This document shows positions 9,159-17,191 of a DNA stretch of 64,000 nucleotides, in pieces. A program made the position numbers and the translations under genes. Location: assembly GCF_001655055.1 (NCBI RefSeq), contig NZ_LXEW01000024.1:1-64000 (forward strand). The letters run 5' to 3'. Under the pieces are notes generated by a model that had not been told where the DNA came from, made no database searches, and worked only from the letters and a program-made list of their open reading frames with translations. Each line of letters begins with the position of its first letter. Within the stretch, counting starts at the first letter, position 1. Source of the stretch: Providencia heimbachae ATCC 35613 (GTDB lineage: Bacteria > Pseudomonadota > Gammaproteobacteria > Enterobacterales > Enterobacteriaceae).

Positions 9159-10289
9159 TTAAAAAGCGTTTCGATAGAGCGTTTCCAGTTGCTTCTCGTT
9201 AACATCCCGTGGATTAGTCGGGGTGCAACTGTCACGCAATGCCTGCCCAACCATTTCCCCTAAACGGGTATTAAAATCTATTTCACTGACACCTGTAGCC
9301 TGAATGCCTTTTGGCATATTCATTTCATCCTTCAACACATTGATTGCCACAATCAGGCTTTCAACACCTTCACGGACAGAAGACGAAGGTAAGCTCAAGT
9401 TTTTGGCGAGTGATGCGTAGCGTTTTGCCGCTTCAGTATCACAATGCCCTTCTAAATCCGCATTAAAAGCAACGACTTGCGCCATCAACAATGCATTAGC
9501 ACGACCATGGGGAACATGGAATACCCCCCCTAATGCATGCGCTAAGCTATGGGTTATCCCTAAAGAGGCATTGGTAAAAGCCATACCTGCGATGCAAGAT
9601 GCGTTATGCATTTTTTCACGAGCAAATACGTTGCTACCTTCACGATGACAATCAATTAGATACCCAAAAACTAACTGCACTGCTTTCTCTGCTAACGCGT
9701 CTGAAAAATCAGATGCTGTGCGCGAAACATAAGCTTCCAAGGCATGGCATAGCACGTCCATTCCAGTATCAGCTGTGATAGAAGCAGGCACTGACTTCAC
9801 CAAAACTGGGTCAAGGATTGCCACGTCCGGTAACATAAACTCATCAACCAAAACTAATTTTTCTGATTGTGATTTAATCACCGAAAATGCGGTCACTTCT
9901 GAACCTGTACCACTGGTTGTCGGTATTGCAATAAACTGTGGTTTAGCTCTGTTTACGTCTTTGCGGGTATGCCAGAGGGAGTAGATAACAGCCTTAGCAG
10001 CATCGATAACCGATCCACCACCGAGTGCAATGACCAAATCTGGGTAATGCATATCCATGATTTTCATGCCATTAACAATGGCTGAAATATCGGGATCTGG
10101 CGCAACATCATCATAGATAGAAAATGCAATACCACGTTGCGATAACCGACGAGTCACTTCGTCCGCCAGCCCAAATTTCACCATGGCTTTGTCCGTCACG
10201 ATAAACGCGTGTCGGGCACTCACTTGTGAGAGGTAATCCAATGCATTCGCACCAAATTGCACCCTCGGTTTGATCAGAAACTGATTCAT
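9159..10289 (-). CDS. cutO: Iron-containing alcohol dehydrogenase of the choline microcompartment
   Basis: A 376-residue group III (iron-dependent) alcohol dehydrogenase. The nucleotide-binding GGGSVIDAAKA motif, the TTSGTGSEVT segment and the metal-binding histidines in MDVLCHALEAYVS and THSLAHALGGVFHVPHGRANA are all present. In the pathway it reduces acetaldehyde to ethanol and regenerates NAD+ for CutF. It follows the vertex-protein gene after a 280-base gap that contains a palindromic repeat, which is unusual inside this otherwise compact operon. Confidence 0.93.
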   Translation of the reverse strand: MNQFLIKPRVQFGANALDYLSQVSARHAFIVTDKAMVKFGLADEVTRRLSQRGIAFSIYDDVAPDPDISAIVNGMKIMDMHYPDLVIALGGGSVIDAAKAVIYSLWHTRKDVNRAKPQFIAIPTTSGTGSEVTAFSVIKSQSEKLVLVDEFMLPDVAILDPVLVKSVPASITADTGMDVLCHALEAYVSRTASDFSDALAEKAVQLVFGYLIDCHREGSNVFAREKMHNASCIAGMAFTNASLGITHSLAHALGGVFHVPHGRANALLMAQVVAFNADLEGHCDTEAAKRYASLAKNLSLPSSSVREGVESLIVAINVLKDEMNMPKGIQATGVSEIDFNTRLGEMVGQALRDSCTPTNPRDVNEKQLETLYRNAF

Positions 10290-10337
10290 ACTGTTTTTAC
10301 TCCCAAGGAGCTGTTAATCTTTGATGGTTCATTTTTG

Positions 10338-10442
10338 TTCGAATTAAAAGCATTTTAGTCAAGGCGGGAGACTCGCCGCCTAGTAACCTAGGCAAGAGGC
10401 TCTCAACGCAGAGAAAAATAAGTGAAACGCCTTTTAATCGAA
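10338..10442. repeat. 105-bp palindromic repeat inside the choline operon
   Basis: The ends TTCGAATTAAAAG and CTTTTAATCGAA are near-perfect inverted repeats and the middle has the perfect hairpin GCCTAG-TAAC-CTAGGC. The segment GCATTTTAG(T)CAAGGCGG and the later CAACGCAGA also occur in the ERIC element at 57513-57637, so it may be a distant ERIC derivative. The 80-residue open frame over it (10297-10539) is most likely not a gene. Confidence 0.6.
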
Positions 10443-10570
10443 CCCGTAGGGCTACCGTCCTTTGTTGTTTTGCTTGAAATGACAATTTCATCGACAATTC
10501 AAAGCGCACAACAATTTCTTTACTTTGATTTTTATTCATAAATTACTGCAAAAATCATCAGCAAAGATCA

Positions 10571-10834
10571 TCAGCTCCTGTTATTCCGATAAACCTTTTC
10601 CACAATGGCAACCACTGACATGGCCTTGTACTTATCTTTATTCAAAGCGAAGTACTCTTCGACTAAGACAATGTCATTAATACCTGCACCTACACTGTCC
10701 ATTGCCACATACGTTTTGTCTTTCAACGGCTCAAGATCATCACCAAGGGCTGTAACCATCAGCAAATTACTTCCGCTGAGCTCTTGGCACTTCTGCGTTG
10801 CGACAACATGTCCGATTACCTTTGCAAGGATCAT
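10571..10834 (-). CDS. EutN/CcmL-family pentameric vertex protein
   Basis: An 87-residue protein of the BMC-P family, which forms pentamers that close the vertices of the microcompartment shell. Diagnostic features are the start MILAKVIGHVVATQKCQ, the central MDSVGAGINDIVLVEEY and the end AMSVVAIVEKVYRN. It lies between the aldehyde dehydrogenase (26 bases upstream) and the alcohol dehydrogenase, as in other choline microcompartment operons. Confidence 0.95.
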   Translation of the reverse strand: MILAKVIGHVVATQKCQELSGSNLLMVTALGDDLEPLKDKTYVAMDSVGAGINDIVLVEEYFALNKDKYKAMSVVAIVEKVYRNNRS

Positions 10835-10860
10835 GGTTTATACCGCCTTATTTCAATGAG

Positions 10861-12504
10861 TTACTTATTGAGGCGTCCGAGAACCGCCTTGATAATTTGC
10901 TCGACATTCTCTTCAGTGATATCCCCTTGCGCGACAACCGCTTCGGCAATAGATGCGGTGTTAATTGCATGACCAAATCTGTCATCACTTTGCTGATAAG
11001 CTGCAGGTGCAGCAGCTGCCGGTACAACGGATGGGCGATGGAATCTATCATCATCAAGAATACTAACTTGTGGATGGCTTGCCGTTGCCGTCACCGGCTG
11101 AGCAGAACAAGTCGGCGCAGATACCTGTGCTGGCTGTTTGAGGTCATCAATCGAGCGCACGCCATATCCCACTTTACGTACATTCAATAAGTTCATTGGA
11201 CCGACGTTATCAGAGCTCGAACCGCCACCTACTGCGCCACAACCTAGTGTCAGTGCAGGAGTAAGATTAGTGGTTGCACCAATACCGCCAAGTGCTGCTG
11301 GTGTATTAATCAGAATACGGTTAACTGGTTTTTCTAACGAGAATTGACGAATAACATCTTCGTTTTGTGTGTGGATCACCAACGTATGACCTAGGCCTTC
11401 GTTAGTCAGCAAATCAACCACTCGATGGCAGGCTGATTTCCAATCTTCTTCGATATACATGCCTAAGATTGGGCACAGTTTTTCACGTGAATACGGGTTT
11501 TTTGGCGAAACCGTCTCTTGTAGCGCGATCAATACGCTGGTATTGGCTGGAACAGTAAAACCAGCGCGTTGGCTTAGATAAATCGCGTCTTTTCCGACCA
11601 CTTCAGGGTTGATAGTGCCGTTGGCTCGCAATAGCATGGATGCCATGCGTTTTGCTTCGTCTTCATTCATGAAGTAAGCGCCTTGGGCTAACAACTCACG
11701 ATGTACTTCGTTGTAAATACAGCGTTCAACGATAATTGACTGCTCAGATGCGCAGATAACGCCATTATCAAACGTTTTACTGGTAATGATGTCACTAACG
11801 GCTTTCTTGATATCGGCACTACGTTCGATAAAGGCAGGACCATTACCCGGGCCACCACTGATCGTTGGTGTACCTGATGCATAAGCGGCACGCACCATCG
11901 CTTCACCCCCCGTCGCCAGAATCAAAGACACATCTTTGCTATGCATTAATTCTTTGGTCGCCTCTAATGTCAGCATAGTGACACCATCAACAATACCGGC
12001 TGGTGCACCCGCTTCTAAAGCGGCTTTCTTAACAATTTCTAAGGTGCGGAAACTACAAGCTTTTGCATTTGGGTGCGGGGAAAAGACGATTGCATTACCT
12101 GCCTTCAAGGCAATCAATGTCTTATAGATAATGGTCGATGTTGGGTTAGTTGAAGGTACTAATGCCGTAATAACCCCTAATGGAACGCCCACATCCATCA
12201 CTTTATTGATTTTGTCATCATTGATGATGCCAACGGTTTTCAGATCTTTAATGTGTTCATAGACACGCAATGAAGCAAACGTATTTTTCAGGACTTTATC
12301 TTGCCATTTCCCGAAACCTGTCTCTTCATTGGCCATTTTCGCCAACTCTTCTGCATGAAGGGCGGATTCAATAGCAATGTGTTTAACGATACTGTCGATT
12401 TTTTCCTGCGAAAAAGTAGCAAAAACTTTCTGTGCTTGTTTCGCGTTTCTAACTAGCTCTCTTGCTAGTTGTCTGGATTGCAAATCTTTGTCTAATGCAA
12501 CCAT
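10861..12504 (-). CDS. cutF: CoA-acylating acetaldehyde dehydrogenase of the choline microcompartment
   Basis: An aldehyde dehydrogenase superfamily enzyme of 547 residues that converts acetaldehyde, NAD+ and CoA to acetyl-CoA. The catalytic cysteine is Cys251 in NGVICASEQS, and the cofactor region VPSTNPTSTIIYK is present. After the catalytic domain (to about residue 455) there is a low-complexity linker rich in Ala, Pro and Gln and then a final amphipathic helix, TEENVEQIIKAVLGRLNK, a typical encapsulation peptide that brings the enzyme into the shell. It follows the three shell genes and precedes the vertex-protein gene. Confidence 0.95.
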   Translation of the reverse strand: MVALDKDLQSRQLARELVRNAKQAQKVFATFSQEKIDSIVKHIAIESALHAEELAKMANEETGFGKWQDKVLKNTFASLRVYEHIKDLKTVGIINDDKINKVMDVGVPLGVITALVPSTNPTSTIIYKTLIALKAGNAIVFSPHPNAKACSFRTLEIVKKAALEAGAPAGIVDGVTMLTLEATKELMHSKDVSLILATGGEAMVRAAYASGTPTISGGPGNGPAFIERSADIKKAVSDIITSKTFDNGVICASEQSIIVERCIYNEVHRELLAQGAYFMNEDEAKRMASMLLRANGTINPEVVGKDAIYLSQRAGFTVPANTSVLIALQETVSPKNPYSREKLCPILGMYIEEDWKSACHRVVDLLTNEGLGHTLVIHTQNEDVIRQFSLEKPVNRILINTPAALGGIGATTNLTPALTLGCGAVGGGSSSDNVGPMNLLNVRKVGYGVRSIDDLKQPAQVSAPTCSAQPVTATASHPQVSILDDDRFHRPSVVPAAAAPAAYQQSDDRFGHAINTASIAEAVVAQGDITEENVEQIIKAVLGRLNK

Positions 12505-12567
12505 GTCTTCCCCCGTATCGGAGTCAAAAAATTAACTAAATAAACTGATTGTTTTTCTGCTAACAAC

Positions 12568-12846
12568 TCAAGCTTTGTGTTGCTGTGCAATTTTGCCGAT
12601 ATCGTTATGCGGCCTTGCGATAACACGTGAAGTCACGACTGTGCCAACGCGTTTTGCAGCTTCAACGCCAGATTCAACCGCTGCATTGACCGCACCAACA
12701 TCGCCTTTTACCATCGCAGTCACTAAGCCAGAACCTACATTTTCATAGCCAATTAACTCAACATTGGCGGCTTTACACATCGCGTCAGCAGCTTCAATAC
12801 ATGCTACTAAACCTTTCGTTTCGATTAGACCAAGTGCTTCTTTCAT
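12568..12846 (-). CDS. BMC-H shell protein (third of three tandem copies)
   Basis: A 92-residue single BMC-domain protein (PduA/EutM type) forming the flat hexagonal facets of the shell. [41 protein letters not shown] and VIARPHNDI are almost identical to the two genes upstream; differences are concentrated at the N-terminal two residues, the AKRVG segment and the tail (GKIAQQHKA). Spacing to the upstream copy is 15 bases, showing one operon. Confidence 0.96.
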   Translation of the reverse strand: MKEALGLIETKGLVACIEAADAMCKAANVELIGYENVGSGLVTAMVKGDVGAVNAAVESGVEAAKRVGTVVTSRVIARPHNDIGKIAQQHKA

Positions 12847-12861
12847 AATTAATTTCCTGTT

Positions 12862-13146
12862 TTATTCCGCAACTTTATACTGTGTGATTATTTTTTGGAC
12901 ATCGCTGTGAGGGCGAGCAATAACCAAAGAAGTCACCACAGTGCCAACGCGTGATGCAGATTCAACACCAGATTCAACAGCGGCCTTAACTGCGCCGACA
13001 TCGCCTTTTACCATTGCAGTCACTAAACCTGACCCAACATTTTCATAACCAATCAGCACAACATTGGCGGCTTTACACATAGAGTCAGCCGCTTCAATGC
13101 ACGCAACCAACCCTTGTGTTTCGATAAGACCTAATGCGTCACCCAT
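12862..13146 (-). CDS. BMC-H shell protein (second of three tandem copies)
   Basis: A 94-residue BMC-domain protein. It shares the frame [20 protein letters not shown] and [23 protein letters not shown] with its neighbours but has [12 protein letters not shown] and a different C-terminal tail ([11 protein letters not shown]). The pore region following the glycine-rich turn is conserved. The three copies presumably arose by local gene duplication and may form mixed or distinct hexamers. Confidence 0.96.
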   Translation of the reverse strand: MGDALGLIETQGLVACIEAADSMCKAANVVLIGYENVGSGLVTAMVKGDVGAVKAAVESGVESASRVGTVVTSLVIARPHSDVQKIITQYKVAE

Positions 13147-13165
13147 ATTTTTCCTCCAGGAAAAG

Positions 13166-13444
13166 TTATGCCTTATGTTTAATTACGATTTTGTTGATAT
13201 CATTGTGCGGTCGAGCAATAACAAGAGATGTCACCACTTCACCAACACGTTGGGCAGACTCAACACCTGAATCGACAGCGGCTTTTACGGCACCAACATC
13301 GCCTTTAACCATCGCAGTCACTAGGCCTGAGCCCACATTTTCATAGCCAATCAATTCGACGTTTGCGGCTTTGCACATTGCATCCGCTGCTTCAATACAA
13401 GCCACTAAACCTTTAGTTTCAATAAGACCTAATGCATCACCCAT
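13166..13444 (-). CDS. BMC-H shell protein (first gene of the choline operon)
   Basis: A 92-residue BMC-domain protein and the first gene of the microcompartment operon. Its start [12 protein letters not shown] is preceded by a purine-rich GGAGG ribosome binding site (minus strand, just above 13444). It differs from the next copy by [16 protein letters not shown] and the tail [10 protein letters not shown]. The 830-bp gap before it must contain the operon promoter. Confidence 0.96.
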   Translation of the reverse strand: MGDALGLIETKGLVACIEAADAMCKAANVELIGYENVGSGLVTAMVKGDVGAVKAAVDSGVESAQRVGEVVTSLVIARPHNDINKIVIKHKA

Positions 13445-13495
13445 TGTTATTTCCTCCGAGAAGCCGGTTTACGGTTTTCTTACTCTTAATCTCTC

Positions 13496-13573
13496 TATAC
13501 CCAAAATAATTCAGGTTGCTTGTAAGCGCTGAGCGAAAGCTACGCCCAAGCAACTTGATGTATGACAGGTATA
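13496..13573. repeat. Internally deleted ERIC-type element
   Basis: It begins TATACCCAAAATAATTCAGGTTGCTTG and ends CAAGCAACTTGATGTATGACAGGTATA, the ends of the local ERIC family, but is only 78 bp long and lacks the usual central palindrome. A short hairpin (GCTTGTAAGCGC...) takes its place. It lies 52 bases upstream of the first shell gene. Confidence 0.65.
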
Positions 13574-14028
13574 ACTCGAGCCAATGTGCTTGCGTGGTGA
13601 TTTATTGAACGCAGACCTTGGCTTCAAATTCACTATATCCCTCAAAAAACAAAACAAAATATAAATCCACAACACATAACTATTTAGAATTATCATCTGT
13701 TAATTAGACTGACAAACGCTACTTTCACATAACAATGCTGAATAATGAAAAAATTCACGTATCTGTATGGTGAGTAAAAATTAAGGGGTTTTAGATTTAG
13801 CGTTAAACAGTGGAATTGTTAACAAGATATTATTGAGCTGGAAAGGGTTGGTGATTTAGTCAATTCAAAGTGTGGAAGCGGTCACTCGTCTATAAGCTCT
13901 CTGGCATTTTATCGATGCACTGACTTCACTCAATAACACGAACCACATGCTTAGTGATCGGCTCATCGGGAGAGTTTAATTTGTTAGTAGTAACTAAGAA
14001 GGGCTGATGAGTGGATTATTGATTAAGA
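13574..14028. other. Gene-free region presumed to hold the choline operon promoter
   Basis: About 455 bp with no credible gene on either strand; the short open frame at 13511-13696 overlaps a repeat and has no homology I recognise. The start of the 12-kb operon must lie here or in the repeat next to it, reading leftward. I could not pick out a convincing promoter, FNR or CRP site. Confidence 0.4.
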
Positions 14029-14148
14029 TTCATGTTGCAGGTAGGCGACAAGCGAAGATAGCCCGATGAGCATAGGTTAGCTATGCGATTCGGGTAGCTA
14101 AGTACAGTCAACACCCCTGCAACTTGAAGTATGACCCATGGCGGGTAT
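14029..14148 (+). repeat. ERIC-type element, first of a tandem pair
   Basis: TTCATGTTGCAGGTAGGCGACAAGCG opens the element and CACCCCTGCAACTTGAAGTATGAC closes it, with the central near-palindrome GAGCATAGGTTAGCTATGCG. The next 127 bases repeat it almost exactly. It carries a short insertion (CCATGGC) near its right end. Confidence 0.8.
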
Positions 14149-14275
14149 ATGCCCAAAATAATTCATGTTGCAGGTAGGCGACAAGCGAAGATAGCCCGGT
14201 GAGCATAGGTTAACTATGCGATTCGGGTAGCTGAGTGCGGTCAACACCCCTGCAACTTGAAGTATGACGGGTATA
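14149..14275 (+). repeat. ERIC-type element, second of a tandem pair
   Basis: A near-identical copy of the element at 14029-14148, with the complete ends GCCCAAAATAATTCATGTTG and GAAGTATGACGGGTATA. It abuts the stop codon of the FidL-like gene and could form a long hairpin at the 3' end of that transcript. Confidence 0.82.
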
Positions 14276-14806
14276 TCAATCAAACTTACTGCCGGGTTTA
14301 AGAGTGCAAATATAAAGAGGAGAATTGAGAGAGCTTAATAATATCGCTTTGTCATTAAGCTTTTGTGCATTTAAAAATAAGCCATCGTGGCTGTCTGACA
14401 TCTCTCGCATAAAGTAAGCGAAAATAACATCGGGAGATTCATCAATAGAAGAGGCACTTGATTCCCATTGGCTCACATTATAATGTCGCTCAGTGGGCGA
14501 AACACGTTTAGTGGTGTAATTAAATTTCACATAGCGCTGCAAATAAAGCCATCCGGCTTTGGAATCGGTATATCCTTCAACCACGATAGAACCTTGTCCA
14601 TTTGCGCTAAAATTAAAGTGAATATTGGCATTGACGTTCTCATCCGTCATATTTTCGAAACGCATAATGCCTTTCGTTGAGCAAACCATCATCCCATCAT
14701 TTTTATTCGCAAATATCACTGATTGTGTATAAATTGCCACAATAATAAACAGTAAAGCACTTATTATACACAATACTTTTCCTGTCATTTTCATGATGGT
14801 TTCCAA
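14276..14806 (-). CDS. FidL-like membrane protein
   Basis: A 176-residue protein with one N-terminal membrane helix (VLCIISALLFIIVAIYTQSVIFA) and a soluble, presumably periplasmic domain with two cysteines (Cys42 region and CTLKPG near the end). Size, topology and pairing match FidL of Salmonella SPI-3 and, more loosely, ToxS: small membrane partners of membrane-bound winged-helix regulators. Its start overlaps the end of the regulator gene by 16 bp, so the two are coupled. A role in stabilising or sensing for the regulator is inferred. Confidence 0.7.
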   Translation of the reverse strand: METIMKMTGKVLCIISALLFIIVAIYTQSVIFANKNDGMMVCSTKGIMRFENMTDENVNANIHFNFSANGQGSIVVEGYTDSKAGWLYLQRYVKFNYTTKRVSPTERHYNVSQWESSASSIDESPDVIFAYFMREMSDSHDGLFLNAQKLNDKAILLSSLNSPLYICTLKPGSKFD

Positions 14807-15633
14807 GAATAATAAAAATAGTTATCACAGTAACTAAATGGATTATCTTCATTAACGGCACAGTGCGCTAAAAATACTCTACCTAATCCATTGGTTTGTA
14901 GCTTATCGCCATAAAAGAAAACAAAGCGTTCCTTATCAACACACTCTAGACTCAAATTATTTCGTACCGTATCAAAATTCTGTACATATTTAAGTGCAAC
15001 GGTGCCATTGATCATCTTTTCATTTGACAAGACGTCACACTTATTGTGTTCCAATACAGTTAAACTAATCGGTTGTGATGGCTGATTTGATAAATAAGCC
15101 ATCACCGCAAGTAAAACAGAGCAGAGAAGAAAAGTGGCGCTAGCTAAATACCAACAAATTTCTTTTTTCTCTTTGGTTAACGGGATGGCTTTTTCAGGAG
15201 TGACTATCGGGGAAGGCGTGAGCACAATATTAGGGGATGAAACCACCGTTGCTTCTTGTATCTCACTTAAATTACTAATATGTGCAATTGGGTCAAGTCC
15301 CTTTTTATCAATAAGCTCAACCGAAACTTCCGGGTTAAACTCTAAACGCCCCCGAGCAACAGTAACAATAATATTTTCAATACCATACTGGCGAAATGCT
15401 TTTCTCAATAAACTTAAATATTGGTTTAAATTACTATTGGATGAAACCAATCCGTTATCATCCCACACCGCGGTTAAAACATCATCACGAGAAATAACAC
15501 CACGATTTTTCATAAAATAGACTAATAATGCGTTGGCAGTAATAGACAGCTGAGTATCCACCTGATCTTCCTTCAAAGATAAAGTGCCATCCGCTGGATC
15601 ATAAATAATTAAGGCATTTATTTTGTATTTCAC
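14791..15633 (-). CDS. Membrane-bound winged-helix regulator (ToxR/CadC/MarT-like)
   Basis: The 280-residue protein has an OmpR-type winged-helix DNA-binding domain at residues 1-105 (LLVYFMKNRGVISRDDVLTA, then LNQYLSLLRKAF), a linker rich in Pro, Ser and Thr, one membrane helix around residues 162-185 (ICWYLASATFLLCSVLLAVM) and a periplasmic part of about 95 residues with three cysteines. This is the ToxR-type one-step signalling layout. With the overlapping FidL-like gene it resembles MarT-FidL of Salmonella, which controls an adhesin. The local target is not known; the fimbrial operon at 24-31 kb is one possibility. Confidence 0.82.
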   Translation of the reverse strand: MKYKINALIIYDPADGTLSLKEDQVDTQLSITANALLVYFMKNRGVISRDDVLTAVWDDNGLVSSNSNLNQYLSLLRKAFRQYGIENIIVTVARGRLEFNPEVSVELIDKKGLDPIAHISNLSEIQEATVVSSPNIVLTPSPIVTPEKAIPLTKEKKEICWYLASATFLLCSVLLAVMAYLSNQPSQPISLTVLEHNKCDVLSNEKMINGTVALKYVQNFDTVRNNLSLECVDKERFVFFYGDKLQTNGLGRVFLAHCAVNEDNPFSYCDNYFYYSWKPS

Positions 15634-15674
15634 TGCCGCCCCATTCTATTTTTAGATTGATTTTATTTCGAGTA

Positions 15675-16247
15675 TTACTGAATTTTTTCAAACGAAATTT
15701 GTGTTAGCCGGCTAACAATCGCATCTCGCTCTTGCTTGGAGAGAGTTTGCCCCTCCGTTAATGCAGAGAGCCATAGCCCATCAGCTGAATAGCGAACTAA
15801 TGCACCCAAGTGGCTATTATCGAATTCATCCCCTTTCGCTAAATGCCCGATCACCCAGTCTCGCCAACATTTGCGTAATACCGGCTCTGTCGGCATGGCT
15901 AATGATAAAAAAGCGAGCTGAAAGCTCTCATCTGAGTCTTGTAATTCACCAATATAATGCAGATAAGCGCGAGAAAATCGGCCATAAGAATTCGGGTCAT
16001 TCATCATGATGCCACTAATACGGTCATCCATAATGTTTAGTAATTGAATAAATAACGCATAGATAAGCGCTTGCTTACTTGGAAAGTGGTGTAATAATCC
16101 ACCTTTACTCACACCGGCTTCACGAGCAACCGCATTGAGAGACAAAGAAGCGATGCCTTCTCTACCCGCAATCATACGTGCAGCTTTGAGTAAGTCCTCT
16201 TGCAGTTTTACTGGGTCTTTTTTTCTAGGTGGAGTAAGTCTATTCAT
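15675..16247 (-). CDS. TetR-family repressor
   Basis: A 190-residue TetR regulator. Residues 12-60 form the DNA-binding domain, with the recognition helix VSKGGLLHHFPSKQALIYAL. The C-terminal ligand-binding domain resembles the TetR_C group that includes regulators of small reductases and efflux pumps. It is divergent from the FMN reductase gene, and an 18-bp operator-like palindrome starts 11 bases before its ATG, consistent with autoregulation. Confidence 0.9.
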   Translation of the reverse strand: MNRLTPPRKKDPVKLQEDLLKAARMIAGREGIASLSLNAVAREAGVSKGGLLHHFPSKQALIYALFIQLLNIMDDRISGIMMNDPNSYGRFSRAYLHYIGELQDSDESFQLAFLSLAMPTEPVLRKCWRDWVIGHLAKGDEFDNSHLGALVRYSADGLWLSALTEGQTLSKQERDAIVSRLTQISFEKIQ

Positions 16248-16257
16248 GGGATGGATA

Positions 16258-16275
16258 ATACCGACCAGTCGGTAT
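16258..16275. promoter_or_regulatory. Putative TetR operator
   Basis: ATACCGAC-CA-GTCGGTAT has perfect 8-bp arms around a 2-bp centre, the type of site bound by many TetR-family repressors. It is placed just before the TetR gene start. The remaining 277 bp up to the reductase gene are AT-rich without further obvious elements. Confidence 0.75.
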
Positions 16276-16552
16276 GTTTCCTTTTGACTAAAATCAAGTA
16301 ACCTTAATTTGTTAGTGGTTAAATCTAAATAGTGTAATTCACTTCACAATATCAATTTATGAATATCCATAAACACGTGATTTATTTAAAAAATAAAATA
16401 ATTTTTACGGACTATATAATATTTATTCATTTAACTTAGTTTTGCAGACTTGAACATAATGATGTTTAATTATTAAAGTAGAGCGATATGTTCAGTTGTG
16501 ATGAAAAATCTTCATAACCTGAATTTAAATCATCTGAAAAGGAGTTTGTACT

Positions 16553-17110
16553 ATGTCCAGTCAATATAGTATTGGTGTTGTTGTTGGTAGCCTACGTGCC
16601 GATTCATACAATTTGAAAGTGGCTAAAGCTATCATTAAATTATTTCCTGCTAATTTCTCGTTCAAATTTATCAGAATCGACCAACTACCATTATATAGCC
16701 AAGATGCTGACCAAAATGTTCCTGCCGTTGTTGCTGATTTTAAAGATCAAATTAAAACTTGCGATGGTATTATTTTTGCCACACCAGAATATAACCGTTC
16801 AATTCCTGGTGTATTAAAAAATGCTATTGACCAAGGTTCTCGCCCTTGGGGGGATAACTCTTGGGAAGGTATTCCAGCAGGTCTACTAGGGGTTTCTATC
16901 GGTAATATCAGTACGGCCATTGCACAACAGCATCTGCGTAATAGCCTGACATTCTTGAATATGCCAACCATGAATCAACCAGAGTGTTTCTTAAAATGGT
17001 ATGACGGTATGGTGGATGAACAAGATAATTTAGCGGCTAAAAGTAAAGATTTCCTCCAACCTTGGGCTGATACTTTTGCAAAGTTTGTTGCTCATAACGC
17101 AAAACGTTAA
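16553..17110 (+). CDS. NADPH-dependent FMN reductase (ChrR/YieF-like)
   Basis: A 185-residue flavodoxin-like reductase. GSLRADSYNLKVAKA near the N-terminus binds the FMN phosphate, and the signature TPEYNRSIPGVLKNAIDQGSRP is that of NADPH-dependent FMN and quinone reductases such as ChrR, which reduce quinones, chromate and azo compounds. AAAGGAG lies nine bases before the ATG. The divergent TetR gene and its operator suggest induction by a toxic quinone-like compound. Confidence 0.88.
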   Translation: MSSQYSIGVVVGSLRADSYNLKVAKAIIKLFPANFSFKFIRIDQLPLYSQDADQNVPAVVADFKDQIKTCDGIIFATPEYNRSIPGVLKNAIDQGSRPWGDNSWEGIPAGLLGVSIGNISTAIAQQHLRNSLTFLNMPTMNQPECFLKWYDGMVDEQDNLAAKSKDFLQPWADTFAKFVAHNAKR

Positions 17111-17138
17111 TAACCGAAACAAGATGTTCTTTTAATAA

Positions 17139-17170
17139 AAAGGCACCGCAGAATATAATGCGATGCCTTT
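17139..17170. terminator. Bidirectional terminator between FMN reductase and potD
   Basis: AAAGGCACCGCA and TGCGATGCCTTT form a 12-pair stem with one mismatch and an eight-base loop. A or T runs on both sides suit termination of both convergent transcripts. Confidence 0.75.
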
Positions 17171-17191
17171 GGTTTGAAAAAACAGAATTAA

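Noticed and set aside
10297-10539. An 80-residue open frame on the minus strand between the vertex-protein gene and cutO
   Set aside because: It runs through a 105-bp palindromic repeat, its translation resembles no microcompartment protein, and it has no convincing ribosome binding site.
13511-13696. A 61-residue minus-strand open frame upstream of the choline operon
   Set aside because: It overlaps an ERIC remnant and its composition is not protein-like.
14098-14283. A 61-residue minus-strand open frame at the end of the FidL-like gene
   Set aside because: It is read entirely from the tandem ERIC elements.
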